A stretch of 64,000 nucleotides of DNA from Afipia felis ATCC 53690 (GTDB taxonomy: Bacteria; Pseudomonadota; Alphaproteobacteria; Rhizobiales; Xanthobacteraceae): positions 1,364,001 to 1,428,000 of the forward strand of contig NZ_KB375270.1 of the NCBI RefSeq assembly GCF_000314735.2, in the 5' to 3' direction. Position 1 is the first letter of the stretch. The number at the start of each line of letters is the position of its first letter. The translations under genes were made by a program, and so were the position numbers. Of this stretch, positions 43,072-52,021 are shown piece after piece. The notes beneath the pieces were generated by a model. It saw only the letters and a program-made list of their open reading frames with translations. It was not told where the DNA came from and ran no database searches.

Positions 43072-44235
43072 TTGGCCGTTCCCTTGCCTCTGGATAAAGA
43101 ATTCGCTGATGACCGCTACACGAGCGCGCTGGCCGCACTGGCTCGTGACGGACGCTTGCGTAGCCTGCAACCGCGCCTGGGGATCGATTTCGTCTCCAAC
43201 GATTATCTGGCGCTTGCGGAATCCCCCCGCCTGCGCAAGGCGGTGACTGCCGCGATCGAATCCGGCACGCCGATCGGCGCTGGCGGCTCGCGCCTGCTGC
43301 GCGGCAATTGCACAGAGCATGAACAACTCGAGGCTGATGCGGCTAATTTCTTCGGAGCGGAAAGCGCACTGTATTTCGGCGCAGGCTACAGCGCGAATTT
43401 CGCTGCACTGAGCACTCTGCCCCAGCGCGGTGACCTGATCGTGATGGATGCACTCGCTCATGCCAGCATGCGCGAGGGTGCGAAAGCTAGCCGCGCAGAA
43501 ATTGTCGAGACCCCGCATAACGACAGCAACGCCGTTGCAGACGCCATCCGGGCGTGGCGGACCAAGGGCGGCAAAGGCCGACCGTGGATCGCAGTCGAGA
43601 GCATCTACTCGATGGACGGCGATACTGCGCCGCTCGACGAACTCATGGCGATCGCCGACCGCAACGACGGTTTTCTCTACATCGACGAGGCGCATGCTAC
43701 CGGCGTGTTCGGACCGGAGGGACGCGGCCTGTCCGCCGCCTATGAAGGCCGCACCAATGTCGTCGCCGTTCATACCTGCGGCAAGGCGCTCGGCGCATCG
43801 GGCGCACTGGTAATGACGACGAAGCTGCTACGCGATTTTCTCATCAACCGCAGCCGCCCCTTCATCTTTGCCACCGCGCCCTCGCCGCTGATGGCGGTCG
43901 CCGTTGGAGAGGCCTTGAATATCCTGCGCGAGGAGTCCGAACGGCGGCAACGACTGCATGATCTTATCTTACTCGCGGGCGACAAAATCCGCGCGCAAGG
44001 CTGGACGCCATCCGGCTCGCAGATCATCCCCTACATCGTCGGCCACAACGAGCGCACCATGACGCTTGCGGCTGCCCTGCAGCGGCGCGGCTTCGACATC
44101 CGCGGTATTCGTCCGCCGACCGTGCCTGCGGGCACTGCACGACTGCGCATCTCGCTGACGCTGAACGTGACCAACGCGGACGTCGAATCCATGCTTGCGG
44201 CGCTCAAGGAAGAAGCGCAAACACTGCAGGCATGA
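43072..44235 (+). CDS. bioF: 8-amino-7-oxononanoate synthase BioF
   Basis: A 387-residue PLP enzyme joining pimeloyl-thioester and alanine in biotin synthesis. Motifs: FVSNDYLALAESPRLRKA, GAGGSRLLRGNCTEHEQLE, YSMDGDTAPLDEL and FLYIDEAHATGVFGPEGRG, with PLP lysine in HTCGKALGASGA. The start is a TTG at 43072, with GGTGA a few bases upstream; no ATG suits the family start. The stop overlaps bioD by four bases. Confidence 0.95.
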   Translation: MAVPLPLDKEFADDRYTSALAALARDGRLRSLQPRLGIDFVSNDYLALAESPRLRKAVTAAIESGTPIGAGGSRLLRGNCTEHEQLEADAANFFGAESALYFGAGYSANFAALSTLPQRGDLIVMDALAHASMREGAKASRAEIVETPHNDSNAVADAIRAWRTKGGKGRPWIAVESIYSMDGDTAPLDELMAIADRNDGFLYIDEAHATGVFGPEGRGLSAAYEGRTNVVAVHTCGKALGASGALVMTTKLLRDFLINRSRPFIFATAPSPLMAVAVGEALNILREESERRQRLHDLILLAGDKIRAQGWTPSGSQIIPYIVGHNERTMTLAAALQRRGFDIRGIRPPTVPAGTARLRISLTLNVTNADVESMLAALKEEAQTLQA

Positions 44236-44864
44236 CCACACGACTGATCGTCAGCGGCACCGATACCGATGTCGGCAAGACTGTGTTTTGCGCAGGCCTC
44301 GCCGATGCGCTCGACGCTGACTACTGGAAGCCGGTGCAGGCCGGGCATGAGGATGGCACCGATGCGCGCCGCGTCGCCGAACTCGGCGGCCTCTCTGCCA
44401 AACGCATCATTCCCGAGCAGTATGTCCTCAACACGCCCGCCTCCCCACACTACGCGGCGCGCATCGACGGTGTGACGATCGACGCCAACACGCTCCGTCC
44501 ACCGCCGCCCGGCGAGCGACCGCTCGTGATTGAAGGCGCTGGCGGCCTGATGGTGCCCGTGAACGACGATACGCTTTTCATCGACATCTTCGCACGCTGG
44601 AAATTGCCGTTGGTGCTCTGCGCGCGAACCACACTCGGCACCATCAATCATTCGCTGCTGTCGATCGAGGCGGTGAAGCGCCGGAATATTCCGCTCGTCG
44701 GCATTGCCTTCATCGGTGACGAGCAGGCCGAGAGCGAACGCATCATCTGCAAGCTTGGCGACGTCCGCCACCTCGGCCGCCTGCCCCGTCTCTCGCCGCT
44801 CACGCGCGAAAGTCTGCGTGGCGCGTTCGCTGCATCCTTCAACCTGACCGACTTCGCCTCATGA
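44232..44864 (+). CDS. bioD: Dethiobiotin synthetase BioD
   Basis: A 210-residue ATP-dependent carboxylase that closes the ureido ring of dethiobiotin. The P-loop is SGTDTDVGKTVFCAGLA, followed by YWKPVQAG and VIEGAGGLMVPVNDD. It begins inside the last bases of bioF (ATGA overlap) and overlaps bioA in the same way, so translation is coupled. Confidence 0.95.
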   Translation: MTTRLIVSGTDTDVGKTVFCAGLADALDADYWKPVQAGHEDGTDARRVAELGGLSAKRIIPEQYVLNTPASPHYAARIDGVTIDANTLRPPPPGERPLVIEGAGGLMVPVNDDTLFIDIFARWKLPLVLCARTTLGTINHSLLSIEAVKRRNIPLVGIAFIGDEQAESERIICKLGDVRHLGRLPRLSPLTRESLRGAFAASFNLTDFAS

Positions 44865-46123
44865 CCTCACCGACCAAATCGCCGGTCTGGCATCCGTTCA
44901 CGCAGCATGCGCTGTATGACGACTTTCCCACCATCGTGCAGGCCGAGGGCGCATATCTTCACACCGATGACGGCCGCCGCATTCTCGACGCCATCGCCTC
45001 ATGGTGGGTCGTCACACACGGCCATTGCCACCCCGACATCGTTCGCGCGATCCAGGCAGAGGCAGCAAAGCTCAACCAGATCATCTTCGCTGCACAGACC
45101 CATCCACCCGCCGAACAAGTCGCGGAGCGGCTGATTGCACTCGCGCCCGAGGGGTTGTCGCACGTCTTCTTTTCGGACAGCGGTTCAACCAGCGTCGAGG
45201 TCGCGCTCAAGATGGCGCTCGGCTACTGGCGCAACCTCGGCGCACCGCGCGAACGCATCGTGGTGATGGAGCATTCCTATCACGGCGACACCATCGGCAC
45301 GATGTCGGTCGGCGCGCGCGGTGTGTTCAACGCCCCCTACGAACCCCTGCTGTTCTCTGTCGACCGCGTGCCATTTCCGGCTGAAGGACAGGAACAGGAC
45401 ACACTCGATGCCTTGGAGCGTGCCTGTCGCGAGAAGCCTGCGGCTTTCATCGTCGAGCCGCTGATCCTCGGCGCGGGCGGCATGCTGATGTATCCGCCGC
45501 ACATCCTGCGCGAGATGCGTCGCATCTGCACGAAAGCCGACGTGCTGTTCATCGCCGACGAGGTGATGACCGGATGGGGGCGCACCGGCACGCTGTTCGC
45601 TTGCGAACAGGCGGACGTGACGCCCGATATCGTCTGCTATTCGAAGGGTATCACCGGCGGCGCGCTGCCGCTCGCCGTGACGCTGTGCACACCCGCGATC
45701 TTCGAGGCACATTATTCGACGGACCGTTCAAAGACGTTCTTCCACTCCAGCTCCTACACCGCGAACCCGATCGCCTGCGCCGCCGCGCTCGCCAATCTGA
45801 AACTGTGGGACGACCCACAAACCCGCGAGCGGCTCGCATCGCTCTGCGCCATGCAGGAGCGCGCGATTGCGCCGTTCCGAAACGATTCCCGTTTCGAGAA
45901 TGTCCGCCGCTGCGGCACCATCACGGCGCTGGATCTGAAAGTCGGAGATGCCGGCTATCTTGCCAAAATCGGGCCGAAGCTTCTCACCCATTTCAACCGG
46001 CGCGACATCCTCCTGCGCCCGCTCGGCAACAACATTTATGTGATGCCGCCTTATTGCGTCACGCCGGAGGATATCGAGCGCATTTACGGCGCGATCGCAG
46101 AGGCCGCAGCCACTCGGCCCTGA
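44861..46123 (+). CDS. bioA: Adenosylmethionine-8-amino-7-oxononanoate aminotransferase BioA
   Basis: A 420-residue class III aminotransferase. PVWHPFTQHALYDDFPTI, ASWWVVTHGHCHPDIVRAIQAE, HSYHGDTIGTMSVG and FIADEVMTGWGRTG are BioA signatures, with PLP lysine in YSKGITGGALPLAVTL. It transfers the amino group of S-adenosylmethionine to 8-amino-7-oxononanoate. Last gene of bioF-bioD-bioA; the convergent chemoreceptor gene ends 16 bases later. No bioB or bioC/bioH genes are in the window. Confidence 0.95.
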   Translation: MTSPTKSPVWHPFTQHALYDDFPTIVQAEGAYLHTDDGRRILDAIASWWVVTHGHCHPDIVRAIQAEAAKLNQIIFAAQTHPPAEQVAERLIALAPEGLSHVFFSDSGSTSVEVALKMALGYWRNLGAPRERIVVMEHSYHGDTIGTMSVGARGVFNAPYEPLLFSVDRVPFPAEGQEQDTLDALERACREKPAAFIVEPLILGAGGMLMYPPHILREMRRICTKADVLFIADEVMTGWGRTGTLFACEQADVTPDIVCYSKGITGGALPLAVTLCTPAIFEAHYSTDRSKTFFHSSSYTANPIACAAALANLKLWDDPQTRERLASLCAMQERAIAPFRNDSRFENVRRCGTITALDLKVGDAGYLAKIGPKLLTHFNRRDILLRPLGNNIYVMPPYCVTPEDIERIYGAIAEAAATRP

Positions 46124-46139
46124 TCGCTGCCGGACCGCC

Positions 46140-47954
46140 TCAGGCGGCCCGCACCGTTTCCAGGAATTTGGCGACTTCGGTCTTCAGCCGCCGGTTCTCG
46201 TTCGACAGCAACTGCGCCGCCGAGAGCACCTGAGAGGAGGCCGATCCGGTATCGCCCGCGCCGCGATGGACGTCGGCGATGCTGGTGGCGACACGCGAAG
46301 TGCCGGCTGCTGCCTGCTGGACGTTCAACGCAATCTCCTGCGTTGCCGCGCCCTGCTCCTCGATGGAGGCAGCGATGATGGAGGCGATTTCCGACAGACG
46401 ACCGATGGTGCCGCCGATCTCCTTGATCGCAACCACCGACTCTTCCGTCGCCGACTGCATGGCCGCAATCTGGGTGCTGATCTCGTGGGTCGCCTTGGTC
46501 GTTTGGGCAGCGAGCGCCTTCACTTCCTGCGCGACCACCGCAAAGCCCTTGCCCGCCTCGCCCGCGCGCGCCGCCTCGATGGTGGCGTTGAGGGCCAGCA
46601 GATTGGTCTGGCTCGCGATCGTCGTAATCAGCATGGTGACATCGCCGATGCGGTTCGCCGCTTCCGACAATTCACTGATCCGCGTATCGGTGCGCTGCGC
46701 CTGTTCAACGGCTTCCGCCGCAATCTGGTTGGACTCCGACACCTGCCGGCCGATCTCCGACACCGAAGCCGCCATTTCCTCGGTCGCGGATGCGACCGAC
46801 TGGACGTTGCTGGAGGTTTCTTCCGAGGCACTCGCCACCACGGCGCTGAGTTCCTGCGTCGCGACGCTGCTCTGGGTCAATACCATCGCTGACGATTCAA
46901 GATCGGTCGAAGCCGAGCTGACATGTTCGATGATGTTGCCGACGGCGCTCTCGAAACTCTCGGCAAGCGCATGAAGCTCGGCCTTGCGGGTCGTCGCCAG
47001 CTCGCGATTCTTGGTTTCGCGCTCGACGGCCTCCTGCTCGGCCTTGGTCACCGCCTGAACCTTGAATTCTTCCACCGCGCGCGCCATCTGGCCGACTTCA
47101 TCACCACGGTCGAGGCCCGGCAACTGCACCGACAGATCGCCGCCGGCGAGTTCATGCATCGCCTTGGTCATCACGACAACGGGCTTGGAGATACCGCGAC
47201 CGATCAGGAACGAGAATAGCAGACCAAACGCGGAAATGACGCCCAGCACGATCTTGAGAGTGAACTGCTGCTCTTCGAGGCGCACCTGAGAAATACCGAT
47301 CTCCATGCTTTTGCGCGTGCTGCTCGCGCTCATCATGTCGGAAACCAGTTGCGACACAGCCGAAAACTGATTTTCCGCATCCTTGATGAACCTCGTATCG
47401 GCCCCGGAAGCGCCCGTCTTGTCGATGACGATTTTAGCCTTGGCTGCATAGACAGCGACGGCATCTTTCAGTTTTGCGTAGTCTTCCTTCGACAAAACCG
47501 AGCTTGGCTCATACAGGCTGACCTCGAGAGCCAACAACGCATCGTCGACACGGCTAAGCGAAGTCGTGGTGTCAAATACGTAGTCCGAGATGGCTTTGGC
47601 ATCCGTCTCGGTCGCCGCCGTCGTCGTGAGGCGATACAAATTGGCATGGGCCGACCAGATCGTAGAGGTGAAGTCGCTCATCAGTTCGGCTTGGCGAACC
47701 GGACCTGACATCAGGCTTTCCTCTGACGACTGATTGTGTTGAAGCGTCTTCAGGGAATAAATCCCCAGCGCGACAAGAGAGATGACCAGGAAGAGCGGCG
47801 CGATCTGAACCTTCCAGGACAAACCGATATGCCTGACGAAGGAGAATATATTAAATCTCGATGCCACTCTCGAGACCCAACCGAAATACTTGGTCCAGCC
47901 GAAAAGATTCCTGGTCCAGCCGAAAATATTGAGCTTCTTGATCCCGCCGAGCAT
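46140..47954 (-). CDS. Methyl-accepting chemotaxis protein with N-terminal aromatic repeats
   Basis: A 604-residue chemoreceptor. First membrane segment at about 50-68 ([18 protein letters not shown]), a ~200-residue helical periplasmic domain, a second membrane segment ([20 protein letters not shown]), HAMP ([23 protein letters not shown]), and a signalling domain with the conserved hairpin tip region ([32 protein letters not shown]). Before TM1, residues 9-29 repeat the heptad [20 protein letters not shown], encoded by 21-bp tandem repeats. AGGGG lies 6 bases before ATG 47954. Ligand unknown. Confidence 0.9.
   Translation of the reverse strand: MLGGIKKLNIFGWTRNLFGWTKYFGWVSRVASRFNIFSFVRHIGLSWKVQIAPLFLVISLVALGIYSLKTLQHNQSSEESLMSGPVRQAELMSDFTSTIWSAHANLYRLTTTAATETDAKAISDYVFDTTTSLSRVDDALLALEVSLYEPSSVLSKEDYAKLKDAVAVYAAKAKIVIDKTGASGADTRFIKDAENQFSAVSQLVSDMMSASSTRKSMEIGISQVRLEEQQFTLKIVLGVISAFGLLFSFLIGRGISKPVVVMTKAMHELAGGDLSVQLPGLDRGDEVGQMARAVEEFKVQAVTKAEQEAVERETKNRELATTRKAELHALAESFESAVGNIIEHVSSASTDLESSAMVLTQSSVATQELSAVVASASEETSSNVQSVASATEEMAASVSEIGRQVSESNQIAAEAVEQAQRTDTRISELSEAANRIGDVTMLITTIASQTNLLALNATIEAARAGEAGKGFAVVAQEVKALAAQTTKATHEISTQIAAMQSATEESVVAIKEIGGTIGRLSEIASIIAASIEEQGAATQEIALNVQQAAAGTSRVATSIADVHRGAGDTGSASSQVLSAAQLLSNENRRLKTEVAKFLETVRAA
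47870..47932 (-). repeat. Three 21-bp tandem repeats in the chemoreceptor gene
   Basis: Two near-identical copies start TGGTCCAGCCGAAAA at 47891-47911 and 47912-47932; a weaker third copy covers about 47870-47890. They keep the reading frame and encode a seven-residue Phe-Gly-Trp repeat. Confidence 0.75.
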
Positions 47955-48506
47955 GTCAGCCCCTTCAAACACGAGTCATCAAAATTATCGGACAGAGAAC
48001 CTTCAAATCGTTGCAGATGACATCTGCTGTTGCGCACCGCGCTGTTATCGTCGCTTCTGTCCCCGAATTCCGCATGCTTTCAACGCCGGCGAATGGCCAG
48101 CAAATCCGCAAACAGACAGATGGCATAAAATAGAGAACGGTACGTTAAAATGTTACCTCCCGACGAATGGCTAAAACGCACGAATAAGCCCTGAAATATC
48201 TGCGTTTCTTCGCAGTCGGTCATTGAACGAGGACAGATTGACGCGCCTGTCTATCGCGCTGCAAAATTCCGCTCGGCGTTTGCAACTACGTGGCGCGCAA
48301 TACATCACACGAATGAAATTAGCAGAGCGCTTAGTAGATGCGACGGCTGTTATTCAGTGGCTGCATCCTGCCTCGGCGCTCATGCAAATCATCCACGCGG
48401 ATCACGCAATATTTGAACCTTCCGCCGCTTCCGCTGTGCTTTAATAGCTGTGAGGCGGCTCCGGCCGCTTTTTCATATTTCGAAACGACGATACGCGAGG
48501 CTCTCC
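47955..48506. other. 552-base gap between chemoreceptor and aldo/keto reductase genes
   Basis: AT-richer than its surroundings and mostly without coding signal. A 73-codon frame (TTG 48223 to 48444, plus strand) has no ribosome site, but it ends 10 bases before a small terminator-like hairpin at 48455-48473. The region may make a short transcript or hold only promoters. Confidence 0.4.
48455..48473 (+). terminator. Short terminator-like hairpin upstream of the aldo/keto reductase
   Basis: GCGGC (48455-48459) pairs with GCCGC (48464-48468), loop TCCG, followed by T5. It lies 34 bases upstream of the start codon at 48507, so it would end something transcribed from the upstream gap. Confidence 0.45.
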
Positions 48507-49487
48507 ATGGAATACGTCAAGTTCGGCAAAACCGGTCTGAAAGTGTCGCGCCTGTGGCTCGGCTGCATGACCTACGGCACGCCGGATCGCGGCAAACATC
48601 CATGGACCATGCCGGAAGACGCGAGCCGTCCGCTCATCAAGCAAGCGCTCGAACTCGGCATCAACGTGCTCGATACCGCAAACAGCTATTCCGATGGCAC
48701 GTCGGAAGAAATCGTTGGACGCGCAGTGAAGGACTTTGCGCGCCGTGACGAAGTCGTGATCGCCACCAAGCTGTGCCTGCGAATGCGGGACGAGCCGAAC
48801 GGCGCAGGCCTCTCCCGCAAAGCCGTCTTCACCGAGATCGACAACAGTCTGCGCCGTCTCGGCACGGATTATGTCGATCTCTACCAGATCCACCGCTGGG
48901 ACTACGACACGCCGATCGAGGAGACGCTGGAAGCGCTGAACGATCTCGTTCGCATGGGCAAGGTTCGCTATATCGGCGCATCATCGATGCATGCCTGGCA
49001 GTTTACGAAGGCGATCTACACCTCGCGCCTGCATGGCTGGAGTGAGTTCGTCAGCATGCAGGATCACCTCAACCTCCTGCACCGCGAGGAAGAGCGCGAA
49101 ATGCTGCCACTGTGCATCGATCAGGGCATCGCCGTCGTGCCATGGAGCCCGCTGGCGCGCGGCCGTCTGACCCGCGACTGGGACGACATCAGCGAGCGTT
49201 CCAAGACCGATGCGTTCGGCAGCACTCTTTACACGCAGGCCGTCGATGCCGACAGAAAGATTGTCGAGGAAGTCGCGCGGATCGCGAAAACACGCGGCGT
49301 GCCGCGGGCGCAGGTCGCACTCGCATGGGTCGCGCAGAAGCGCGGTGTCACCGCTCCGATCATCGGCGCCTCGAAGCCGCAGCACCTGACCGATGCGGTC
49401 GCCGCGCTGTCGCTGAAACTGACCGATGAAGAGATCAAGGCGCTGGAAGCGCCTTACGTGCCCCACCGCATCGCGGGCTACGACTAA
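48507..49487 (+). CDS. Aldo/keto reductase (YajO/Gre-type)
   Basis: A 326-residue AKR enzyme. MEYVKFGKTGLKVSRLWLGCMTYG is the usual start; catalytic residues appear in VLDTANSYSDG (Asp, Tyr), VIATKLC (Lys) and YQIHRWDY (His). The NADP-binding end has APIIGASKPQHLTDAVAAL. GCGAGG lies upstream of ATG 48507. It is convergent with the LysR gene. Broad aldehyde reductase activity is likely; the substrate is unknown. It is not close in sequence to the reductase at 1614-2471. Confidence 0.9.
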   Translation: MEYVKFGKTGLKVSRLWLGCMTYGTPDRGKHPWTMPEDASRPLIKQALELGINVLDTANSYSDGTSEEIVGRAVKDFARRDEVVIATKLCLRMRDEPNGAGLSRKAVFTEIDNSLRRLGTDYVDLYQIHRWDYDTPIEETLEALNDLVRMGKVRYIGASSMHAWQFTKAIYTSRLHGWSEFVSMQDHLNLLHREEEREMLPLCIDQGIAVVPWSPLARGRLTRDWDDISERSKTDAFGSTLYTQAVDADRKIVEEVARIAKTRGVPRAQVALAWVAQKRGVTAPIIGASKPQHLTDAVAALSLKLTDEEIKALEAPYVPHRIAGYD

Positions 49488-49536
49488 CGCCTGCCCGCAC
49501 ACCAAGTCGCCGACCGGCAAGCCTCTCAGGAATCCA

Positions 49537-50451
49537 TCAGCGCTGAAGCTTGGATTGCCTGAGCGGCTTTAGCTGAACCTGTTTCCATAAGGCTGCGGCG
49601 GCGGGAGATAGCCGGGTGTCGTTCAGACAAGCCAGCCCTATACGACGGGTCACAGCTGGCCTGAGGCGGCGGAATACAACTCCCTCGTACGTGTTCGGTA
49701 TCGAAAGCGATGCGACAAGCGAAACACCCTGCCCTCTCGCGACAAACTCAAAAATAGAGGTCAATTGCGAGAGTTCGTGAGTGACTTTCGACTGCAACCC
49801 GGCTTTCGCGAAAGTCCGCGACACCAACCCGCCCGAGCCCGCATAAGTTAGAATAAACGGATAACGGATCAGGTCGCGCAAGCTCACCGTTTCATCGGCG
49901 GCGAGAACATGATCGGTCGGCAATACGGCAACCAGTTCGTCTGCCGTCAATATCTGGGTGTCGAGCCTGTCATTCGGCAGCGTGACGATGCCGATCTCGA
50001 TCTTGCGATCGAGCAAAGCCTGCTCGATTTCAAGGTCGGTGCGTTCGATGACCTGAACTTCGATGCCCGGATAGCGCCTGCGGAACGTATCCAATATCGG
50101 CGGCAGTAATTTAAGCGACGCAGTGAGGCCGAACGACCCCAGCCGCAGGATGCCGGTTTCGAGCTTCGCCCCGCTTCGGGCGACCGACTGCACCAGATTC
50201 AATGCACTGAACACATCTCGGACATGGGGAATGATCTGCTTGCCGGCAAAGGTCAGTTCCACGCCGGGCGCGTTGCGATCGATGAGCTGAACACCGAGAT
50301 TGGATTCGAGCGCACGAAGCGCATGGCTTGTCGCCGATGCCGTCATGCCCAGAACGCGGCCGGCGCTTGAGATTCCGTCCGCTTTCTCGAGCGCCAGCAG
50401 CAAGTCCAGTTGCTTCAGCGTCGGGAGACTTCCCTGTTTCTGACGGGGCAT
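49537..50451 (-). CDS. LysR family transcriptional regulator
   Basis: A 304-residue regulator with an N-terminal winged helix (TLKQLDLLLALEKADGISSAGRVLGMTASATSHALRALESNLGVQL) and a two-lobed effector domain. The HTH is the LysR type though the first helix lacks the common FV start. It is divergent from the flavoprotein at 50516 with only 64 bases between, so that gene is the probable target. An inverted repeat lies 6 bases from its start codon. Confidence 0.9.
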   Translation of the reverse strand: MPRQKQGSLPTLKQLDLLLALEKADGISSAGRVLGMTASATSHALRALESNLGVQLIDRNAPGVELTFAGKQIIPHVRDVFSALNLVQSVARSGAKLETGILRLGSFGLTASLKLLPPILDTFRRRYPGIEVQVIERTDLEIEQALLDRKIEIGIVTLPNDRLDTQILTADELVAVLPTDHVLAADETVSLRDLIRYPFILTYAGSGGLVSRTFAKAGLQSKVTHELSQLTSIFEFVARGQGVSLVASLSIPNTYEGVVFRRLRPAVTRRIGLACLNDTRLSPAAAALWKQVQLKPLRQSKLQR

Positions 50452-50456
50452 TGAAT

Positions 50457-50473
50457 TTCACTTCAATTGTGAA
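50457..50473. promoter_or_regulatory. Inverted repeat in the LysR/flavoprotein divergent promoter
   Basis: TTCAC (50457-50461) and GTGAA (50469-50473) are perfect inverted arms spaced by 7 bases in a short AT-rich divergent gap, a plausible LysR-binding site. Confidence 0.4.
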
Positions 50474-50515
50474 TGAGGATTTTGAAAATTATATTTTCCC
50501 ACCCAATTTCGGTCA

Positions 50516-52021
50516 ATGAACTGGATCTACGGAATGCGCAGCCGGTCTAACGTTGCCAATGAATTCAATGCCATACGGGCTCCGATCGCCATCATCGGCG
50601 GCGGCTTTTCCGGCGCGGCGCTGGCCTGGCACCTCCGCAAAAAGAGAGTTACCGCCGACATTGTCGTGATCGAGCCGCAGGCCGATCTCGGCCGCGGGCT
50701 GGCCTATGGCACGACGGATTCCGCGCATCGGATCAACGTACCCGCGACACGGATGATCCTCGACGCGGAAGATGCGGAACATTTTCACCGCTGGCTGATC
50801 GACACCAATTATCTCGCGACCGATCCAAAGGCCGCCATGCCTGATGGCCGGCTGTTCCCGACCCGCGAGGCTTTCGGCCGCTATATCGACGAGCAGGTGC
50901 GCAATCTGTCACCCGCGATCACGCATTTGCAGGCCAAGGCTGTAAGCGCCGTCGCCACCAAAAAAAGCGGCTTCCGCATCGCCTGCGACAATGGCGAAAC
51001 CGTCGAGGCCGCCACCCTGGTGCTCGCGATTTGTCACGCGCCACCCGCAGTGCCCGGCTCGCTCCGGTCGTTGCGCTCCCATCCCCGCTTCTTTCCGGAC
51101 GCGTGGCGCGAAGGCGTACTGGCCTCGCTTTCACCAGATGACCGTATTCTCATCGTCGGCACCGGGTTGACGATGGCCGATATCGTGGCTTCGCTGGAGC
51201 GCGCCGGTCATCGCGGCGAGATCGTCGCCGTCTCCCGGCGCGGACTTCGTCCGCAACGGCACACCGGCAACCCGTCGGTCTTCGAGGGCGACTTCACGAC
51301 GCCTCCCGTCAGGCAACCGGCTGCGTTGTCGCGCCGCATCCGCAAGGCCGTGACGGATGCCGCGCGGGAAGGATTGCCCTGGCAGATCGTGCTCAACCGT
51401 GTCCACGAACAGGGTCAGTCGATCTGGCAAAATCTCTCGGCCTCGGGCCGTCGTCAGCTTTTGCGCCACCTTCGCCCTTATTGGGACATCCATCGCTTTC
51501 GCATCGCGCCGCAGATTCACGAGACGATCGAAAAACTCATCGCATATGGCATGCTCGATATCCGAGCGGCATCCGTGAAAGCGAACTATGGCACGCTCGA
51601 TATCAGGGTCGCTCCCGTGCGGGCGAACTCCACCACGCAGCATGCGATCACCGTGGATTTGCGCGCGCGCCATGACACGGAATGGAAACCCGCGACGTTC
51701 GACGCAGTGATACTGGCGACTGGCCCCGCTCATGCCATCGCAGCCGATCCGCTGCTATCATCCATGAATGAAGACGGACTGCTGCGGGCGGATCCACTTG
51801 GCCTCGGCATCAAAGTCGACCGGCTTGGCTGCGCCATCGACGGTCAGAACGAGCCTAACCCGAACCTGTATGTCGCCGGGCCGCTTGCGCGCGGTACGTT
51901 CGGCGAACTGATGGGCATATCCGATCTTTCGAGCTACGCGGAGAAGATCGCGGAACGCATCGCGGCCTCATTACAGGCTGCGAAAAGTTGCGCGCATACC
52001 ACATGGGAAGACGTGCACTAG
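50516..52021 (+). CDS. FAD/NAD(P)-binding protein (hydroxyacylglutathione-type flavoprotein family not assigned)
   Basis: A 501-residue protein with an FAD Rossmann motif IAIIGGGFSGAALAWHLRKK near residue 24, a second nucleotide-binding part RILIVGTGLTMADIVASLERAG near residue 210, and LNVAGP-like end YVAGPLARGTFGELMGISDL. This fits the FAD-NAD(P)-binding (PF13454-like) group, whose reactions are mostly unknown. An internal 14-residue repeat (LDIRAASVKANYGT / LDIRVAPVRANST) lies at about 346-372. The stop overlaps by four bases the stop of the convergent GGDEF-EAL gene. Confidence 0.78.
   Translation: MNWIYGMRSRSNVANEFNAIRAPIAIIGGGFSGAALAWHLRKKRVTADIVVIEPQADLGRGLAYGTTDSAHRINVPATRMILDAEDAEHFHRWLIDTNYLATDPKAAMPDGRLFPTREAFGRYIDEQVRNLSPAITHLQAKAVSAVATKKSGFRIACDNGETVEAATLVLAICHAPPAVPGSLRSLRSHPRFFPDAWREGVLASLSPDDRILIVGTGLTMADIVASLERAGHRGEIVAVSRRGLRPQRHTGNPSVFEGDFTTPPVRQPAALSRRIRKAVTDAAREGLPWQIVLNRVHEQGQSIWQNLSASGRRQLLRHLRPYWDIHRFRIAPQIHETIEKLIAYGMLDIRAASVKANYGTLDIRVAPVRANSTTQHAITVDLRARHDTEWKPATFDAVILATGPAHAIAADPLLSSMNEDGLLRADPLGLGIKVDRLGCAIDGQNEPNPNLYVAGPLARGTFGELMGISDLSSYAEKIAERIAASLQAAKSCAHTTWEDVH
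51548..51631 (+). repeat. Two 42-bp in-frame imperfect tandem copies in the flavoprotein gene
   Basis: Units 51548-51589 and 51590-51631 both begin GGCA.GCTCGATATC and encode GMLDIRAASVKANY and GTLDIRVAPVRANS. Confidence 0.65.
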
